In this document: piece after piece, positions 35,998-45,361 of the stretch
Numbering within the stretch: position 1 is the first letter of the stretch
Layout: each line of letters starts with the position of its first letter
DNA from: CAXBGS01 sp963975425
GTDB lineage: Bacteria > Planctomycetota > Planctomycetia > Pirellulales > Pirellulaceae
Direction: 5' to 3'
Assembly: GCA_963975425.1 (NCBI GenBank)
Contig: CAXBGS010000001.1
Location: forward strand, 744,001-808,000
DNA length: 64,000 bases
The notes under the pieces: generated by a model
Databases searched by the model: none
The model's input: only the letters and a program-made list of their open reading frames with translations
What the model was told of the DNA's origin: nothing
Translations under genes and position numbers: made by a program

Positions 35998-37671
35998 TTA
36001 AATCTGGTTGACCACTTCGATGTTGGTCACCGCGGGTTCCTGACAGGTTGACGAACGAGACGTGTCGCCGTGGTCTGCGTCACTTTGTGTTCGCATCGCC
36101 TTGCCGTATGACGACACAAAATGCTCGGGGCTTTCCAGCATGTCGGACGTCATTTTGTAATGGTGATAGTGCATGGCACACTTAATCGCATAGAAGAAAT
36201 AAATCGCTGGCGTCGTCGTTCTCGATCGAATCGCATGAAAGATTCGCGAACGATAGATGCGGCGAAGATTTGCGTCCGGTGTTCCACGCATTAGCTTCCA
36301 AAACAGATAGGCGAAACCGACCACAAAGAATGCGTGATGGCGAAGTCGCAGTAGTGGATGCTTTAGAAAGTGATCGGTTTGGAACGTCCGGAAGTTGAAC
36401 CGGTCATGAATAAACAGTTGGTCGAGCCGATCAAAATAGGCATCCGGTTCGTACATGTCCCGCATGGTTTGTAGGTAACCGTCGCGCAGTTCTTCCCGCG
36501 TCATCTGTTTCGGAATCACATTCGTCCCGAACGGGTGCTCATCGGAATAATCCAGCCGATTTTCACGAGCAAGACGATCGTACAGCGGTGTCTTGGGGAT
36601 CGCATGCAGGAGCCCGATCATCGCGTGAGCGATCCTCGAATCAGCCAGGAACTTCTTTTGCGTTTCAAAAATCGCCGGCGTATCGTTGTCGAACCCGACA
36701 ATCAAACCGCACCAGATTTCGATTCCGAAATTTTGGATACGATGAATTTTTTCTAGAATCGTCCCGCCCCGCTCGCGGACGTTTTGAAACTTTTTCGTTT
36801 CTTTCAGCGATTCTTCGTCCGGGCTCTCGATCCCGATAAAGACTGACTGAATATTCGCTCGGGCCATCAATTCCATTAGCTCTTCGTCTTCGCCCATGTC
36901 CAAGGACGCCTCGGTGCTGAAGACAATCGGATAGCCATGTTTCTCTTGCCATTTTGCGACTTCCAGCAACACCGGCTTGATCGCTTTTTTATTGCCGACC
37001 AAGTTGTCGTCGACGATGAAAGCGATGTGAAAGCCTTGTTTGCGCAAACATTCCAGTTCGTTAATGATTTGTGAGGGCTGCTTGATGCGAGGCTTGCGTC
37101 CGAACGTGACAATGATGTCACAAAACTCGCATTGAAATGGGCACCCGCGCGAGAACTGCAGATTGCCGAACATGTAGTGTTTGTTCTTGAGCAAATCATG
37201 TCGCGGCGTCGGAACCGTTGACATGTCTGTTCGTTCGGCTTGCTCGTATCGCTGTTGATACTCACCACGCTGCCAGTCCTCGAGGAATTCGGGCCAGGTC
37301 GTTTCAGCCTCGCCGACGAAGATGACATTGGAAAGCGATTCGAAATATTTCTCTTCGACCGAGACCCAAGGTCCACCGATCACGACAAAAGCGTTTCTTG
37401 ATTTCAGTTCCTGCAGGATTTCCTCCATGCGAAACCGCTGAACACTCATTCCGGTTAAGCCTACGATATCGAATCGAGACAGCACCTCGAAATCAAGAGA
37501 CTCGACGTTTTCGTCAAAGAGCGTGACCTCATGTTCCTCCGGCGTCAGTGCCGCAAGCAATGGTAAACTTGCCACCGGCATATTCGCCCGCTTACCCATC
37601 ATCTCTTGAGCATGCTCGAGCCCCCAGTAGGAAACTTCGAATGCGGGGTTGATGATTGCGATCCGTGCCAT
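35998..37671 (-). CDS. B12-binding radical-SAM protein (DUF4070-type)
   Basis: 557 residues. An N-terminal cobalamin-binding-like domain (about 1-130) lacks the DxHxxG loop that binds B12 base-off. The radical-SAM motif CPFQCEFC (CxxxCxxC) is near residues 176-183, and the CDIIVTFGRKPR that follows is typical of the DUF4070 branch that includes the hopanoid C-2 methylase HpnP. The C-terminal segment with FYAIKCAMHYHHYKM is hydrophobic-aromatic. It could methylate or rearrange a lipid or small molecule. The exact reaction is not assigned, and no hopanoid genes are adjacent. Confidence 0.82.
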   Translation of the reverse strand: MARIAIINPAFEVSYWGLEHAQEMMGKRANMPVASLPLLAALTPEEHEVTLFDENVESLDFEVLSRFDIVGLTGMSVQRFRMEEILQELKSRNAFVVIGGPWVSVEEKYFESLSNVIFVGEAETTWPEFLEDWQRGEYQQRYEQAERTDMSTVPTPRHDLLKNKHYMFGNLQFSRGCPFQCEFCDIIVTFGRKPRIKQPSQIINELECLRKQGFHIAFIVDDNLVGNKKAIKPVLLEVAKWQEKHGYPIVFSTEASLDMGEDEELMELMARANIQSVFIGIESPDEESLKETKKFQNVRERGGTILEKIHRIQNFGIEIWCGLIVGFDNDTPAIFETQKKFLADSRIAHAMIGLLHAIPKTPLYDRLARENRLDYSDEHPFGTNVIPKQMTREELRDGYLQTMRDMYEPDAYFDRLDQLFIHDRFNFRTFQTDHFLKHPLLRLRHHAFFVVGFAYLFWKLMRGTPDANLRRIYRSRIFHAIRSRTTTPAIYFFYAIKCAMHYHHYKMTSDMLESPEHFVSSYGKAMRTQSDADHGDTSRSSTCQEPAVTNIEVVNQI

Positions 37672-37884
37672 GCGACGCCCTTGTCATATCGAGTATTGGA
37701 CGTCTCTATGTTAGCGGTTGTCGCAACGGTAAAGACAAATGGAATCTTGAGATTGGCAAAGTCTTTTCAGCGCGAGTGCAAACCTTGGCCGTCCGACGCG
37801 AGACACGCGTCAATGAGTGACGCCGCTTAACGAGAGGCGTTCACCAGCGAGAGAAAGATGATTGCATGACGCCGAAGTCAAGAA

Positions 37885-40527
37885 TCACCGAAAGATAACT
37901 CTTAGCCACTGACTTGGATCGGGCATCGGCAGCGATGGGGTGCGAGAACCAGCGTCGATATTGCGATGCGATACGTACCAACTTTCGCCAGAATGGATCG
38001 GCAAGTCCGTCAAGTCACGACGCAGAATGGCGATTTCGACGTCGACGTATTGTTCGGATCGCTTTGCGGCCACGTACCAGCTTGGTTGCCATGTGGCGAA
38101 ACCATCCACGCAGTCGTGCGTTCGGCCGGCGTCGGTGAATTCCAGTTGCATGGACGTTAGCAGGTCTCGATCCGTATCAAGCCGCAACTGGACGCGATCG
38201 ACCACCGAGAGATCGTGATCACGAATCGTAACGCCGCCCGTGGCGTCACCATTGTCGGGCCGCAATTGTTCCGCGGGCGTTCTTAGCGAGACATAAACGT
38301 ATTGATCGTCATAGGCCATTTGTAAGCCTGTGGGTTGACCACCCGCCTGCGACGTCCAACAGGGATCGTCGGCGATGCCATCGAGACGTGGCGGCGATGT
38401 TGCGCGGTCAGCAAACATCACGCTGTGATGTCGTTGATCGATCAGATGTGTCCAAGCCGATCGATGCGTCGCGAGTCGGTTCAGGTTGGCGTTTGCACCG
38501 GTCGATTGCAACTGATCGGTATCGCCACGTTGCCGAGCGGCTTCGCGTGCCAGTAACACCGCAGGATGGAATTCCCAGGCCAGATCGACGTCCGACGATT
38601 CGGCGGCCGGCGCATTTTTTGTGGACTTGACGTTCATCGGTGTGCGATCGGGAACCAAAAGGGGCACGGTCGCCGACGCCTGTGTGACTTTGGAATGGTC
38701 TTGAAAAGGCGAAACCGGAACGACCTCGGCGGCGGTCACCGTCACGTTGGAATGCATTGGTGTGGCATGTCGAAGCGAATCTCGCAGCCGGTTCCATTCC
38801 AACGAAAATCCGATGGCTTCGCTGCGAAGCGCGGCCCATTTTCCCGCAGACGTGTCGTGGTACGTTTCCGCGAATTGGCGGAGGATGGTTTCATACCACA
38901 GCAGAAACCGCGGCGGCGAATCAACGCTTCCGGATGTTCGCTGCAGCGCGTTCCAAACGAGTCGAAAGCGATCTTCATGCGCGGTTTGATTCAGTAAACT
39001 TTCGAGCGTCGATTGCAAGTCGTCCGACGACTGCGCCGCGCCGATCAGTTGGTCCAGTCGTTTGGACTCACTCATTCGGGCTTGAACGATTTGAAGTTGG
39101 CGTCGCGCTGCCGCAATCTCGTTGCCGGAACGTTTCCGTTGTGGCACCAGAGCAATGCCAGAGGTCAACGACTCGCCGACGCGACGGGTTCCGCCCGCGT
39201 CGTACCGGCGGCGAAGCACCGTTGCGGCGGGTGGGCGCTGTGTCGGCGCGATCCATTGCAAAGCATCTTCGTCCAGGTCACCGGCCAGGATGCCGAGACC
39301 TGCCAGCATCGCGGCGTGATGCAACATTGTGTCGCCGCCCGCCGTCGTGGAATCGGCAAAGGTGTATTCGACGACTCGGTTAATTTCGATCGTGGCGGCC
39401 GCATCAATAATCGTTTGACGCAGCGACGTGGGCAAGGTTTGATCCAGCAACACGACGGCAGGCCGATGGACTCGCATCCAGTCGGTGATCTCGGGCAACG
39501 ATGCCTCGTCGCTTGCAGTGGTGCGATCCACACCGGCCACACCCAATGCCGCGGCGACCTGCCTTGCGATCGATAGTGATTGCGAGTCGCCTGGCGTACC
39601 AGAGTGATGTCCTTGTTCAGATTCACCGACCAGTAACGCCGACACGCGGTTCCGCATTTCGAGTGTTTCTTTTCCTAGCACGGACCAGGCGATCGTTTCG
39701 GGGCGGTCGGCGATCACCAACACGGCTGACTGCCTTGCGCGGCCGCGACTCGGTTGCCAAGTGTGACCGCCGTCCTTGCTGTGCAGAATCACACCGTGAT
39801 CGGCGACGGCCCACAACACTTGATCGTCGAATTGAAATACGTCTCGGATGGGACTGTGTTGCTGAGTCGCGTTGACCCAAGCGAGTTGACTGGCGGCGGT
39901 CAGCTCGGCAACCGATCGAGCTGCGCGGGCCGATCGAGCTGCGCGGGCCGATCGAGCTGCGCGGGCCGATTCATCGGCAGCGCGCCACTGCAGTCCGCCG
40001 TCACGACTTTCGAATGTGTCGGCGAGTGATGCGTCGGACCAATCCCCCATCGCGACAAGACTGCGATCCTGGCGAAGGGATACTTTCCGCAGTCGTGGCA
40101 GTTCCTCATCGGCGGCGCGTCGCCATCGCTTGCCGCCGTCATCGCTGACAATCACAACACCGCGGCTGAGGTTGGTAATCCGATCGTACGAACCGCCGAC
40201 CGCAACGATTCGCTGATCCGTCACCCAGACGACGTCGTCCAGGCGACAGTTGACGGGCGATGGCTGAAGCTGCCATGTCAGACCGGCATTGTCGGTCCGC
40301 AGTATTGTTCCGTGGTCTCCGGTGGCGACGCCGTGCTGGGCGTCATAAAACGAAATTGCGTGCAGTGACGCGTCACCACGCTGCTGGATCGTTCTTGAGT
40401 ACGCGGGGGCCTGCGGATCGGACCCTGCACGACAATGCTGGCACAGGACGGGTGCAACAACGACCAGACCGGCAATCGCGACGGACAGCCAAACACGACT
40501 GGGGCTTGGGGCATATTTGGTATTCAT
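37885..40527 (-). CDS. Large secreted protein: Ycf48/BNR-like propeller and CBM9-like C-terminus
   Basis: 880 residues from the ATG at 40527, which overlaps the crcB stop as ATGA. After a signal/anchor segment (VWLSVAIAGLVVVAPV), residues about 45-290 show BNR/Ycf48-type repeats (GDHGTILRTDNAGLTW, VIVSDDGGKRWR, ADHGVILHSKDGGHTW). A run of three ARAARS units lies inside. The middle region (about 290-700) has no family I recognise and includes a helical segment. The C-terminal about 170 residues (PRLDGIADDPCWTSQAGG, LDTDRDLLTSMQLEFTDAG) resemble the carbohydrate-binding family 9-like domain. Its role and its link with the fluoride channel are unknown. Confidence 0.75.
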   Translation of the reverse strand: MNTKYAPSPSRVWLSVAIAGLVVVAPVLCQHCRAGSDPQAPAYSRTIQQRGDASLHAISFYDAQHGVATGDHGTILRTDNAGLTWQLQPSPVNCRLDDVVWVTDQRIVAVGGSYDRITNLSRGVVIVSDDGGKRWRRAADEELPRLRKVSLRQDRSLVAMGDWSDASLADTFESRDGGLQWRAADESARAARSARAARSARAARSVAELTAASQLAWVNATQQHSPIRDVFQFDDQVLWAVADHGVILHSKDGGHTWQPSRGRARQSAVLVIADRPETIAWSVLGKETLEMRNRVSALLVGESEQGHHSGTPGDSQSLSIARQVAAALGVAGVDRTTASDEASLPEITDWMRVHRPAVVLLDQTLPTSLRQTIIDAAATIEINRVVEYTFADSTTAGGDTMLHHAAMLAGLGILAGDLDEDALQWIAPTQRPPAATVLRRRYDAGGTRRVGESLTSGIALVPQRKRSGNEIAAARRQLQIVQARMSESKRLDQLIGAAQSSDDLQSTLESLLNQTAHEDRFRLVWNALQRTSGSVDSPPRFLLWYETILRQFAETYHDTSAGKWAALRSEAIGFSLEWNRLRDSLRHATPMHSNVTVTAAEVVPVSPFQDHSKVTQASATVPLLVPDRTPMNVKSTKNAPAAESSDVDLAWEFHPAVLLAREAARQRGDTDQLQSTGANANLNRLATHRSAWTHLIDQRHHSVMFADRATSPPRLDGIADDPCWTSQAGGQPTGLQMAYDDQYVYVSLRTPAEQLRPDNGDATGGVTIRDHDLSVVDRVQLRLDTDRDLLTSMQLEFTDAGRTHDCVDGFATWQPSWYVAAKRSEQYVDVEIAILRRDLTDLPIHSGESWYVSHRNIDAGSRTPSLPMPDPSQWLRVIFR
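39913..39970. repeat. 18-base tandem repeat inside the BNR/CBM9-like gene
   Basis: Three exact copies of cgatcgagctgcgcgggc (39913-39930, 39931-39948, 39949-39966) plus four bases of a fourth. On the coding strand they give ARAARS three times. The unit is a multiple of three and identical across copies, so the expansion looks recent. Confidence 0.9.
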
Positions 40528-40931
40528 GTCATCCATTGCTTGACCAACATGGCGGTGGCAGCGAGCGCGAAGAGTCCGATGCAAAAATTCGCAGCGACAT
40601 AGATTGCCGCGACGCCCCAGCGGCCTGACCCGGCGAGCACAAACGACTCACCGGCAAAGGTGGAAAAAGTTGTCAGAGCTCCCAAGAAGCCGTATCGAAT
40701 CCCCAGGGTTGCCCGAGTCGAGATCGCCGATTCGATCATTCCGGTTTCTGCGATCCGCAGATACTCCGCAAGCGCTCCCAGCGCCGCGCATCCCAGGATG
40801 TTCACCAACGTCGTTCCTAGAAACGTTGACCCACCGGGAATGGCGGCTGCGGCAACCGTGGCGAGGTATCGGATCACCGACCCGATTGCCCCCCCAAGTC
40901 CGATTGCTGCCAAATTGAGCCAAGTTGTCAT
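40524..40931 (-). CDS. crcB: Fluoride ion channel CrcB/Fluc
   Basis: A 135-residue four-helix membrane protein that exports fluoride as an antiparallel dimer. Conserved landmarks are GGAIGSVIRYL, the VNILGC segment, and GFLGALTTFSTFAGE, which contains the Phe and Ser/Thr track. The ATG at 40931 is preceded by about 230 bases up to the divergent ilvB. The next gene on this strand starts inside its stop codon, so both may be made from one message. Confidence 0.93.
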   Translation of the reverse strand: MTTWLNLAAIGLGGAIGSVIRYLATVAAAAIPGGSTFLGTTLVNILGCAALGALAEYLRIAETGMIESAISTRATLGIRYGFLGALTTFSTFAGESFVLAGSGRWGVAAIYVAANFCIGLFALAATAMLVKQWMT

Positions 40932-41162
40932 CGCGGCGAGCCGTTTTCACCATTGCCTAAGTACCGAGCCGAACTTACGTTAGCGTGGTAGGTTCGGGAT
41001 TTTTCGCAGCGGCGTAAATGGCAGTTTTTATGCTTTCGTCGATGTAGACCCGAGCCCGATTGAGTATTTGGTGTCACAGAGACGGTGTTCCCGCCTTCTC
41101 GACGGTCACCCAATCGCCCCCTTCACCTGTTCAATCACCCTTTTTCCCCTGTTTTACAGCAA

Positions 41163-42938
41163 ATGAGTACTGCGAAAGCTGCAACCGAAAACCGTTTGAC
41201 GACTGGCGCCGACATCCTGGTCAAATCCTTAGTGGATCACGGTGTCGAAGTCCTGTTCGCCTACCCCGGAGGCTGCAGCATGCCGATGCACCAAGCGCTG
41301 ACGCGATTTGGCGAGTCGATTCGGACGATTTTGCCTCGCCACGAACAGGGGGGTGCTTTCGCCGCCCAGGGATACGCTCGCAGCACCGGAAAAGTCGGCG
41401 TCGTGATGGCAACCAGCGGTCCCGGAGCGACCAACTTGGTAACCGCCATTGCCGATGCAAAACTGGACAGCGTGCCAATGCTATGCATCACCGGCCAAGT
41501 GCCCACAAAGGCGATCGGAAGCGACGCATTCCAAGAAACTCCGATGGTGGAAGTCTGTCGCGGAATCACCAAACACCATTACTTGGTGACCGATATCGCA
41601 GACCTGCCGCGGATCATGAAGGAAGCCTTTCACGTGGCTCAGTCAGGTCGTCCCGGCCCCGTTCTGGTCGACATGCCCAAAGACGTCCAGTTGGGCAACC
41701 TGGAAAATATCGACATGGACCCGCCAATGGACTTGCCCGGCTACGTCGCCGAGGCACCTGCGGTCGCGAGTGAGACGATTCGCCAGATTGCTGCGGCCGT
41801 CAAGCGCGCCCGGCGTCCGGTGATCTATGCCGGCGGTGGCATCATCCTGGGTAACGCCAGCGAAGAGCTTCGCGAGTTCATCAAGAAAACGGGGATCCCG
41901 ACGACGACGACCGTGATGGGAATCGGTGCGGTTCCACCCGAGAACGAATTTTCGATGGATTGGTTGGGCATGCACGGCGCCGCCTACGCCAATTACGCCG
42001 TTCGCGATTGTGATTTGTTGATCGCACTTGGCGTCCGATTCGACGACCGCGTTACGGGCAAGGTCGAAGCGTTCGCTAAAGATGCCAAGATCATTCACGT
42101 CGACATTGACGGATCGGAACTGAATAAGAACAAGGAAGCGCACATTCCAGTTCGTGGTGACGTCAAACAAGTGCTGAACGAATTGAACAAGGTTATCCAG
42201 AAACCTGATATCAGCGAGTGGCAGAAACACTGCGCGGAATTGAAGGCGAAGCACCCACTGAAGTATGACGAGAACTTTGACGGCATCTTGCAACAACACG
42301 CCATCAAAGTGCTTAGTGATGTCACATCCGAGATGGACACGTATATCACCGTCGGCGTCGGCCAACACCAAATGTGGGCGGCTCAGTTTTATAAATTCCG
42401 TCGTCCCCGCACGTGGCACAGCAGCAGCGGACTGGGAACGATGGGCTTCGGACTGCCCGCCGCGATGGGCGTGCAAGCGGCCCATCCCAATTCGCTGGTT
42501 ATCGACATCGACGGCGATGGCAGCTTCCAGATGAACATCCAAGAACTGGCGACGTGTTTTTGTGAAGAACTGCCGGTGAAAGTTCTGTTGCTGAACAACC
42601 AACACTTGGGCATGGTGGTGCAGTGGGAAGACCGCTTCATGGAGCGTAATCGCGCACACACCTACCTGGGTCCGATCAGCCATAACGAAGCCGCCGGCAA
42701 AAGTACGGCCGAGCGTTTTCAGTACGCCGAAGACCGGTATCCGGACTTTGTGATGCTCGCCAAGGGATACGGATGCGGTGCCGCCTCGATCAAAAAGAAA
42801 GGTGACCTCGAAGGCGCCATTCGGGAAATGATCGAGCATAAAGGTCCCTATTTGCTGGATGTCGAAGTACCCTATCAAGAGCACGTCTTGCCGATGATCC
42901 CAGGTGGGATGACGGTTGATGACATGATCTTGGAGTAA
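41163..42938 (+). CDS. ilvB: Acetolactate synthase large subunit
   Basis: The catalytic TPP/FAD subunit of acetohydroxyacid synthase (valine, leucine, isoleucine synthesis), 591 residues from the ATG at 41163 (MSTAKAATENRL). The catalytic Glu is in RHEQGG (Glu61). GPGATNLVTAIADAKLDS follows, and the TPP-binding motif is DGDGSFQMNIQELATC through LLLNNQ. The C-terminal region GGMTVDDMILE is typical. No regulatory subunit gene (ilvN/H) follows. Instead a PEP-CTERM gene begins 3 bases after the stop. A long open frame on the opposite strand is a codon-bias shadow. Confidence 0.95.
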   Translation: MSTAKAATENRLTTGADILVKSLVDHGVEVLFAYPGGCSMPMHQALTRFGESIRTILPRHEQGGAFAAQGYARSTGKVGVVMATSGPGATNLVTAIADAKLDSVPMLCITGQVPTKAIGSDAFQETPMVEVCRGITKHHYLVTDIADLPRIMKEAFHVAQSGRPGPVLVDMPKDVQLGNLENIDMDPPMDLPGYVAEAPAVASETIRQIAAAVKRARRPVIYAGGGIILGNASEELREFIKKTGIPTTTTVMGIGAVPPENEFSMDWLGMHGAAYANYAVRDCDLLIALGVRFDDRVTGKVEAFAKDAKIIHVDIDGSELNKNKEAHIPVRGDVKQVLNELNKVIQKPDISEWQKHCAELKAKHPLKYDENFDGILQQHAIKVLSDVTSEMDTYITVGVGQHQMWAAQFYKFRRPRTWHSSSGLGTMGFGLPAAMGVQAAHPNSLVIDIDGDGSFQMNIQELATCFCEELPVKVLLLNNQHLGMVVQWEDRFMERNRAHTYLGPISHNEAAGKSTAERFQYAEDRYPDFVMLAKGYGCGAASIKKKGDLEGAIREMIEHKGPYLLDVEVPYQEHVLPMIPGGMTVDDMILE

Positions 42939-42941
42939 ACC

Positions 42942-43739
42942 TTGAACCGACATCTTGTTTTTTCTTGTGTGTTCGTCGTGGCGTTGGCCACGACCGTTGG
43001 TGGCGTGGCGCGCGCCGACGTGGTAACCCTGTACGACGACGGGCTCGGCAATCTGCCTGGGGATCAACCTTGGGTCGGCTACTTTGCACTGGGCGGCATG
43101 GCCAGCGAGTCACCGGTCGCCGCGGGCACTCGGCTGACAACCAACGACGCCGCCAGCGCGGGCTACAGCAACCACGCGCCGCTGTCCAACCCGATCGTCC
43201 CGCAAGTTATCAATCCGTTGTTCCCTTCGTTGAACGACACAGTCGGATTCTCGCTATCGTTTCAGCTGCAGGTTTTTGATGAGTCACACTTGAGCAACGA
43301 CCGCGCCGGATTCAGCGTGATCTTGCTCGGTCAGGACAGCCGCGGTATCGAGATTGGTTTTTGGGAAGATCGCGTTTTTGCGCAAACCGATTCGCCTTTG
43401 TTCACCCATGGCGAAGAAGGGCTGTTTGACACGACCGCCGACGAAACGACGTACACGCTGACCATTCAAAGCGGCGGTTACGCATTGGCCGCCGACACGC
43501 AGACGATTTTGTCCGGCGCGGTCCGTGATTACTCGTCGTTCAGCGGCACTCCGCTGGGCGTTCCTTACACGCTGGGCAATTACGTCTTCCTTGGCGATGA
43601 CACGACGAGCGCGTCGGCGGATGTATCGATTGGATCGGTTGTACTGAATTCAAGCTTGGCTGCGGTTCCAGAGCCCTCAACGTTTGCCTTCGTCGCCTTG
43701 CTGGCCACCCCGTGGGGACTTCGCCGTCGACGCGGCTAG
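42942..43739 (+). CDS. PEP-CTERM exported protein
   Basis: 265 residues with a signal peptide (residues 1-25, cut after ARA) and a beta-rich body (SFQLQVFDES, AGFSVILLGQD). The C-terminal sorting tail is VPEPSTFAF, then a hydrophobic stretch, then RRRRG, the PEP-CTERM pattern recognised by exosortase. It starts at a TTG (42942) only 3 bases after ilvB, with GGAG (42932-42935) as ribosome site. No exosortase gene is in the window. The function of the mature protein is unknown. Confidence 0.85.
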   Translation: MNRHLVFSCVFVVALATTVGGVARADVVTLYDDGLGNLPGDQPWVGYFALGGMASESPVAAGTRLTTNDAASAGYSNHAPLSNPIVPQVINPLFPSLNDTVGFSLSFQLQVFDESHLSNDRAGFSVILLGQDSRGIEIGFWEDRVFAQTDSPLFTHGEEGLFDTTADETTYTLTIQSGGYALAADTQTILSGAVRDYSSFSGTPLGVPYTLGNYVFLGDDTTSASADVSIGSVVLNSSLAAVPEPSTFAFVALLATPWGLRRRRG

Positions 43740-44111
43740 TCGATCCCGCGGCTTCGCCGTTTTGCACGGACAACCAAGCCACCTATCGGGCGGGTCACGG
43801 TATCGAACTTCATTCAATCTGGTCGGAATGTGCGGATGCGTCCTCGTCACTTCGCGTAAATCTGTGAACTTTGGTCACGATCTTGTAACCGTGGTCACGA
43901 TACGTTCAGTAGACGGACGACACGTGCAATGAACCGACAGCGAAATCACTTGGCAAGAGAAATCGCACGAAAAACAACGGGCAAAGGTTGGTTCAAGCAC
44001 GATTGATCGCATGCCCCGCGGTTGCTTGGACTTTGTCCCCGAATGTCGACTCGTTTGGTCATCCTAGTGATTGGGTCCTGATTCCGACTTTCATTCTCAA
44101 CGGGGCTTTTC
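43740..44111. other. Intergenic region before the HD-GYP-like gene, with a 20-base-spaced direct repeat
   Basis: 372 bases without a supported gene. TGGTCACGAT occurs twice, at 43872-43881 and 43892-43901, exactly 20 bases apart, about two helical turns. GTGAAC lies just before the first and GTAACC between them. This spacing suits a regulator binding on one face of DNA. The target would be the plus-strand HD-GYP-like gene about 210 bases downstream. Confidence 0.4.
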
Positions 44112-45290
44112 GTGGCTTCACCGGCAAGCTATTCGATTGACGACTTGGTTGTCGGCACCAGCGCGACGGAATCTCTACACGATCAACGCGGAACACTGCT
44201 GGTTCCCAGCGGACTGGCGATCACCGACGCCCTGATTGCAACCTTGCGGGCGCGCGGCGTCACGACACTCAAGTCTGCCAAACAATCATCACCGTCCGCA
44301 TCCGATACCAGCGATCCAGATGCTCGTGATCTCGCCGTATCACCTGTCTATTCGGACAAGCAAAAGCAGAGAATCCGAAGCTCGTTTCAAGCCAGCACCA
44401 GTGCGGTGGAATCCTTGGTGCGATCGATCGGTGCGGGTGAAAACATTGACCTGCGGGACGCCGAACGCCAAGTCGACAACTTCATCAACGAATTGGTCGA
44501 CGATCCCGACCCCGTCCTCGCGAGCGCCTTAGAATACGAAGCCAATTTGAAACTGGCCAAGCGCTGCGTTCAGTTTTCTGTCTTAGCGATGGGCATGGGA
44601 CTGCGACTAAAAATTCCTGTCGCACAAGTTCGAATCCTTGGCTCCGCGGCGATGATTCATGATTGCGCGTTGTTTGACTTACCTTTCACGTCACGCTTCC
44701 CACATCAGATCAGGAATGAATCACAGCGTCGCCAATATTTGCAGCACCCGCTGGTGGCAAAGCAGATGCTGCAGTTCGCCGACAGGATGGACCCCGAAAT
44801 CAACGTGCTCGTCACTCAGGTTCACGAGTTGCTCGACGGTGGCGGGTTCCCGATGCGATTAAAAGCCGCACAAATCCATCCGCTCGCGCGTATCCTTTGC
44901 GTCGCCGATGCTTACTTGACGATGACCAGCCCGCCGAAAGGATGCGCGCGCATCGTCCCTTGTGATGCAGTCGCCTACCTGATCTCGGGCGCTTCACGTG
45001 GACAGTATTCTGCCAAAGCGGTAAACGGGTTATTAAAGGCGGTAACGACCTATCCGATTGGCAGTATCGTCGAACTGAGCGACACGACAAAGGCACGCGT
45101 GATTCGTTCCGACGGTGACGACTTTGCGTCGCCAATCCTTGAATCCCTCGATCGACGTGGGCGAATCATTCGCCTGAAAGACGAAAACCTGTTTATCGCC
45201 CGACCCATCATTTCCGCAGAGATGCACGAAGTACGCTTGCCGGACGCGTACGACTCGCTGGGCCAGGGATTAGATACCGTTTCGGTCTAG
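44112..45290 (+). CDS. HD-GYP-like protein with degenerate metal site
   Basis: 392 residues from a GTG (44112). The N-terminal part (about 1-75) is a small beta region (VPSGLAITDALIATLRARGV) like those before HD-GYP domains. The HD-GYP-like core has AAMIHDCALFDLPF (HD kept, but the following Gly-Lys of HDxGK lost), QHPLVAKQML, VHELLDGGGFP (GYP reads GFP) and ARILCVADAY. The first His of the family (H..RV) is not visible. True members hydrolyse c-di-GMP. This one may not. The C-terminal region (about 310-392) is beta-rich with GSIVELSDTTKARV. Confidence 0.75.
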   Translation: MASPASYSIDDLVVGTSATESLHDQRGTLLVPSGLAITDALIATLRARGVTTLKSAKQSSPSASDTSDPDARDLAVSPVYSDKQKQRIRSSFQASTSAVESLVRSIGAGENIDLRDAERQVDNFINELVDDPDPVLASALEYEANLKLAKRCVQFSVLAMGMGLRLKIPVAQVRILGSAAMIHDCALFDLPFTSRFPHQIRNESQRRQYLQHPLVAKQMLQFADRMDPEINVLVTQVHELLDGGGFPMRLKAAQIHPLARILCVADAYLTMTSPPKGCARIVPCDAVAYLISGASRGQYSAKAVNGLLKAVTTYPIGSIVELSDTTKARVIRSDGDDFASPILESLDRRGRIIRLKDENLFIARPIISAEMHEVRLPDAYDSLGQGLDTVSV

Positions 45291-45361
45291 AACGTTTTCT
45301 GAAACGACTTTGAATCGAATCCGTCGCGCTGTTCACCGCAGTGAGGTCGACCGACGGCAGA

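Noticed and set aside
40932..41000. Possible fluoride riboswitch before crcB
   Set aside because: The leader on the minus strand has GGCAATGGTG and later CGATGACAAC, which recall parts of the crcB motif, but the middle conserved segment is missing and the second element is the start codon itself. Too weak to call.
41643..43067. 474-codon open frame on the minus strand, antisense to ilvB
   Set aside because: It overlaps ilvB almost completely, has no recognisable domain and unusual His/Val/Gln-rich composition. It is a shadow produced by codon bias in a real gene.
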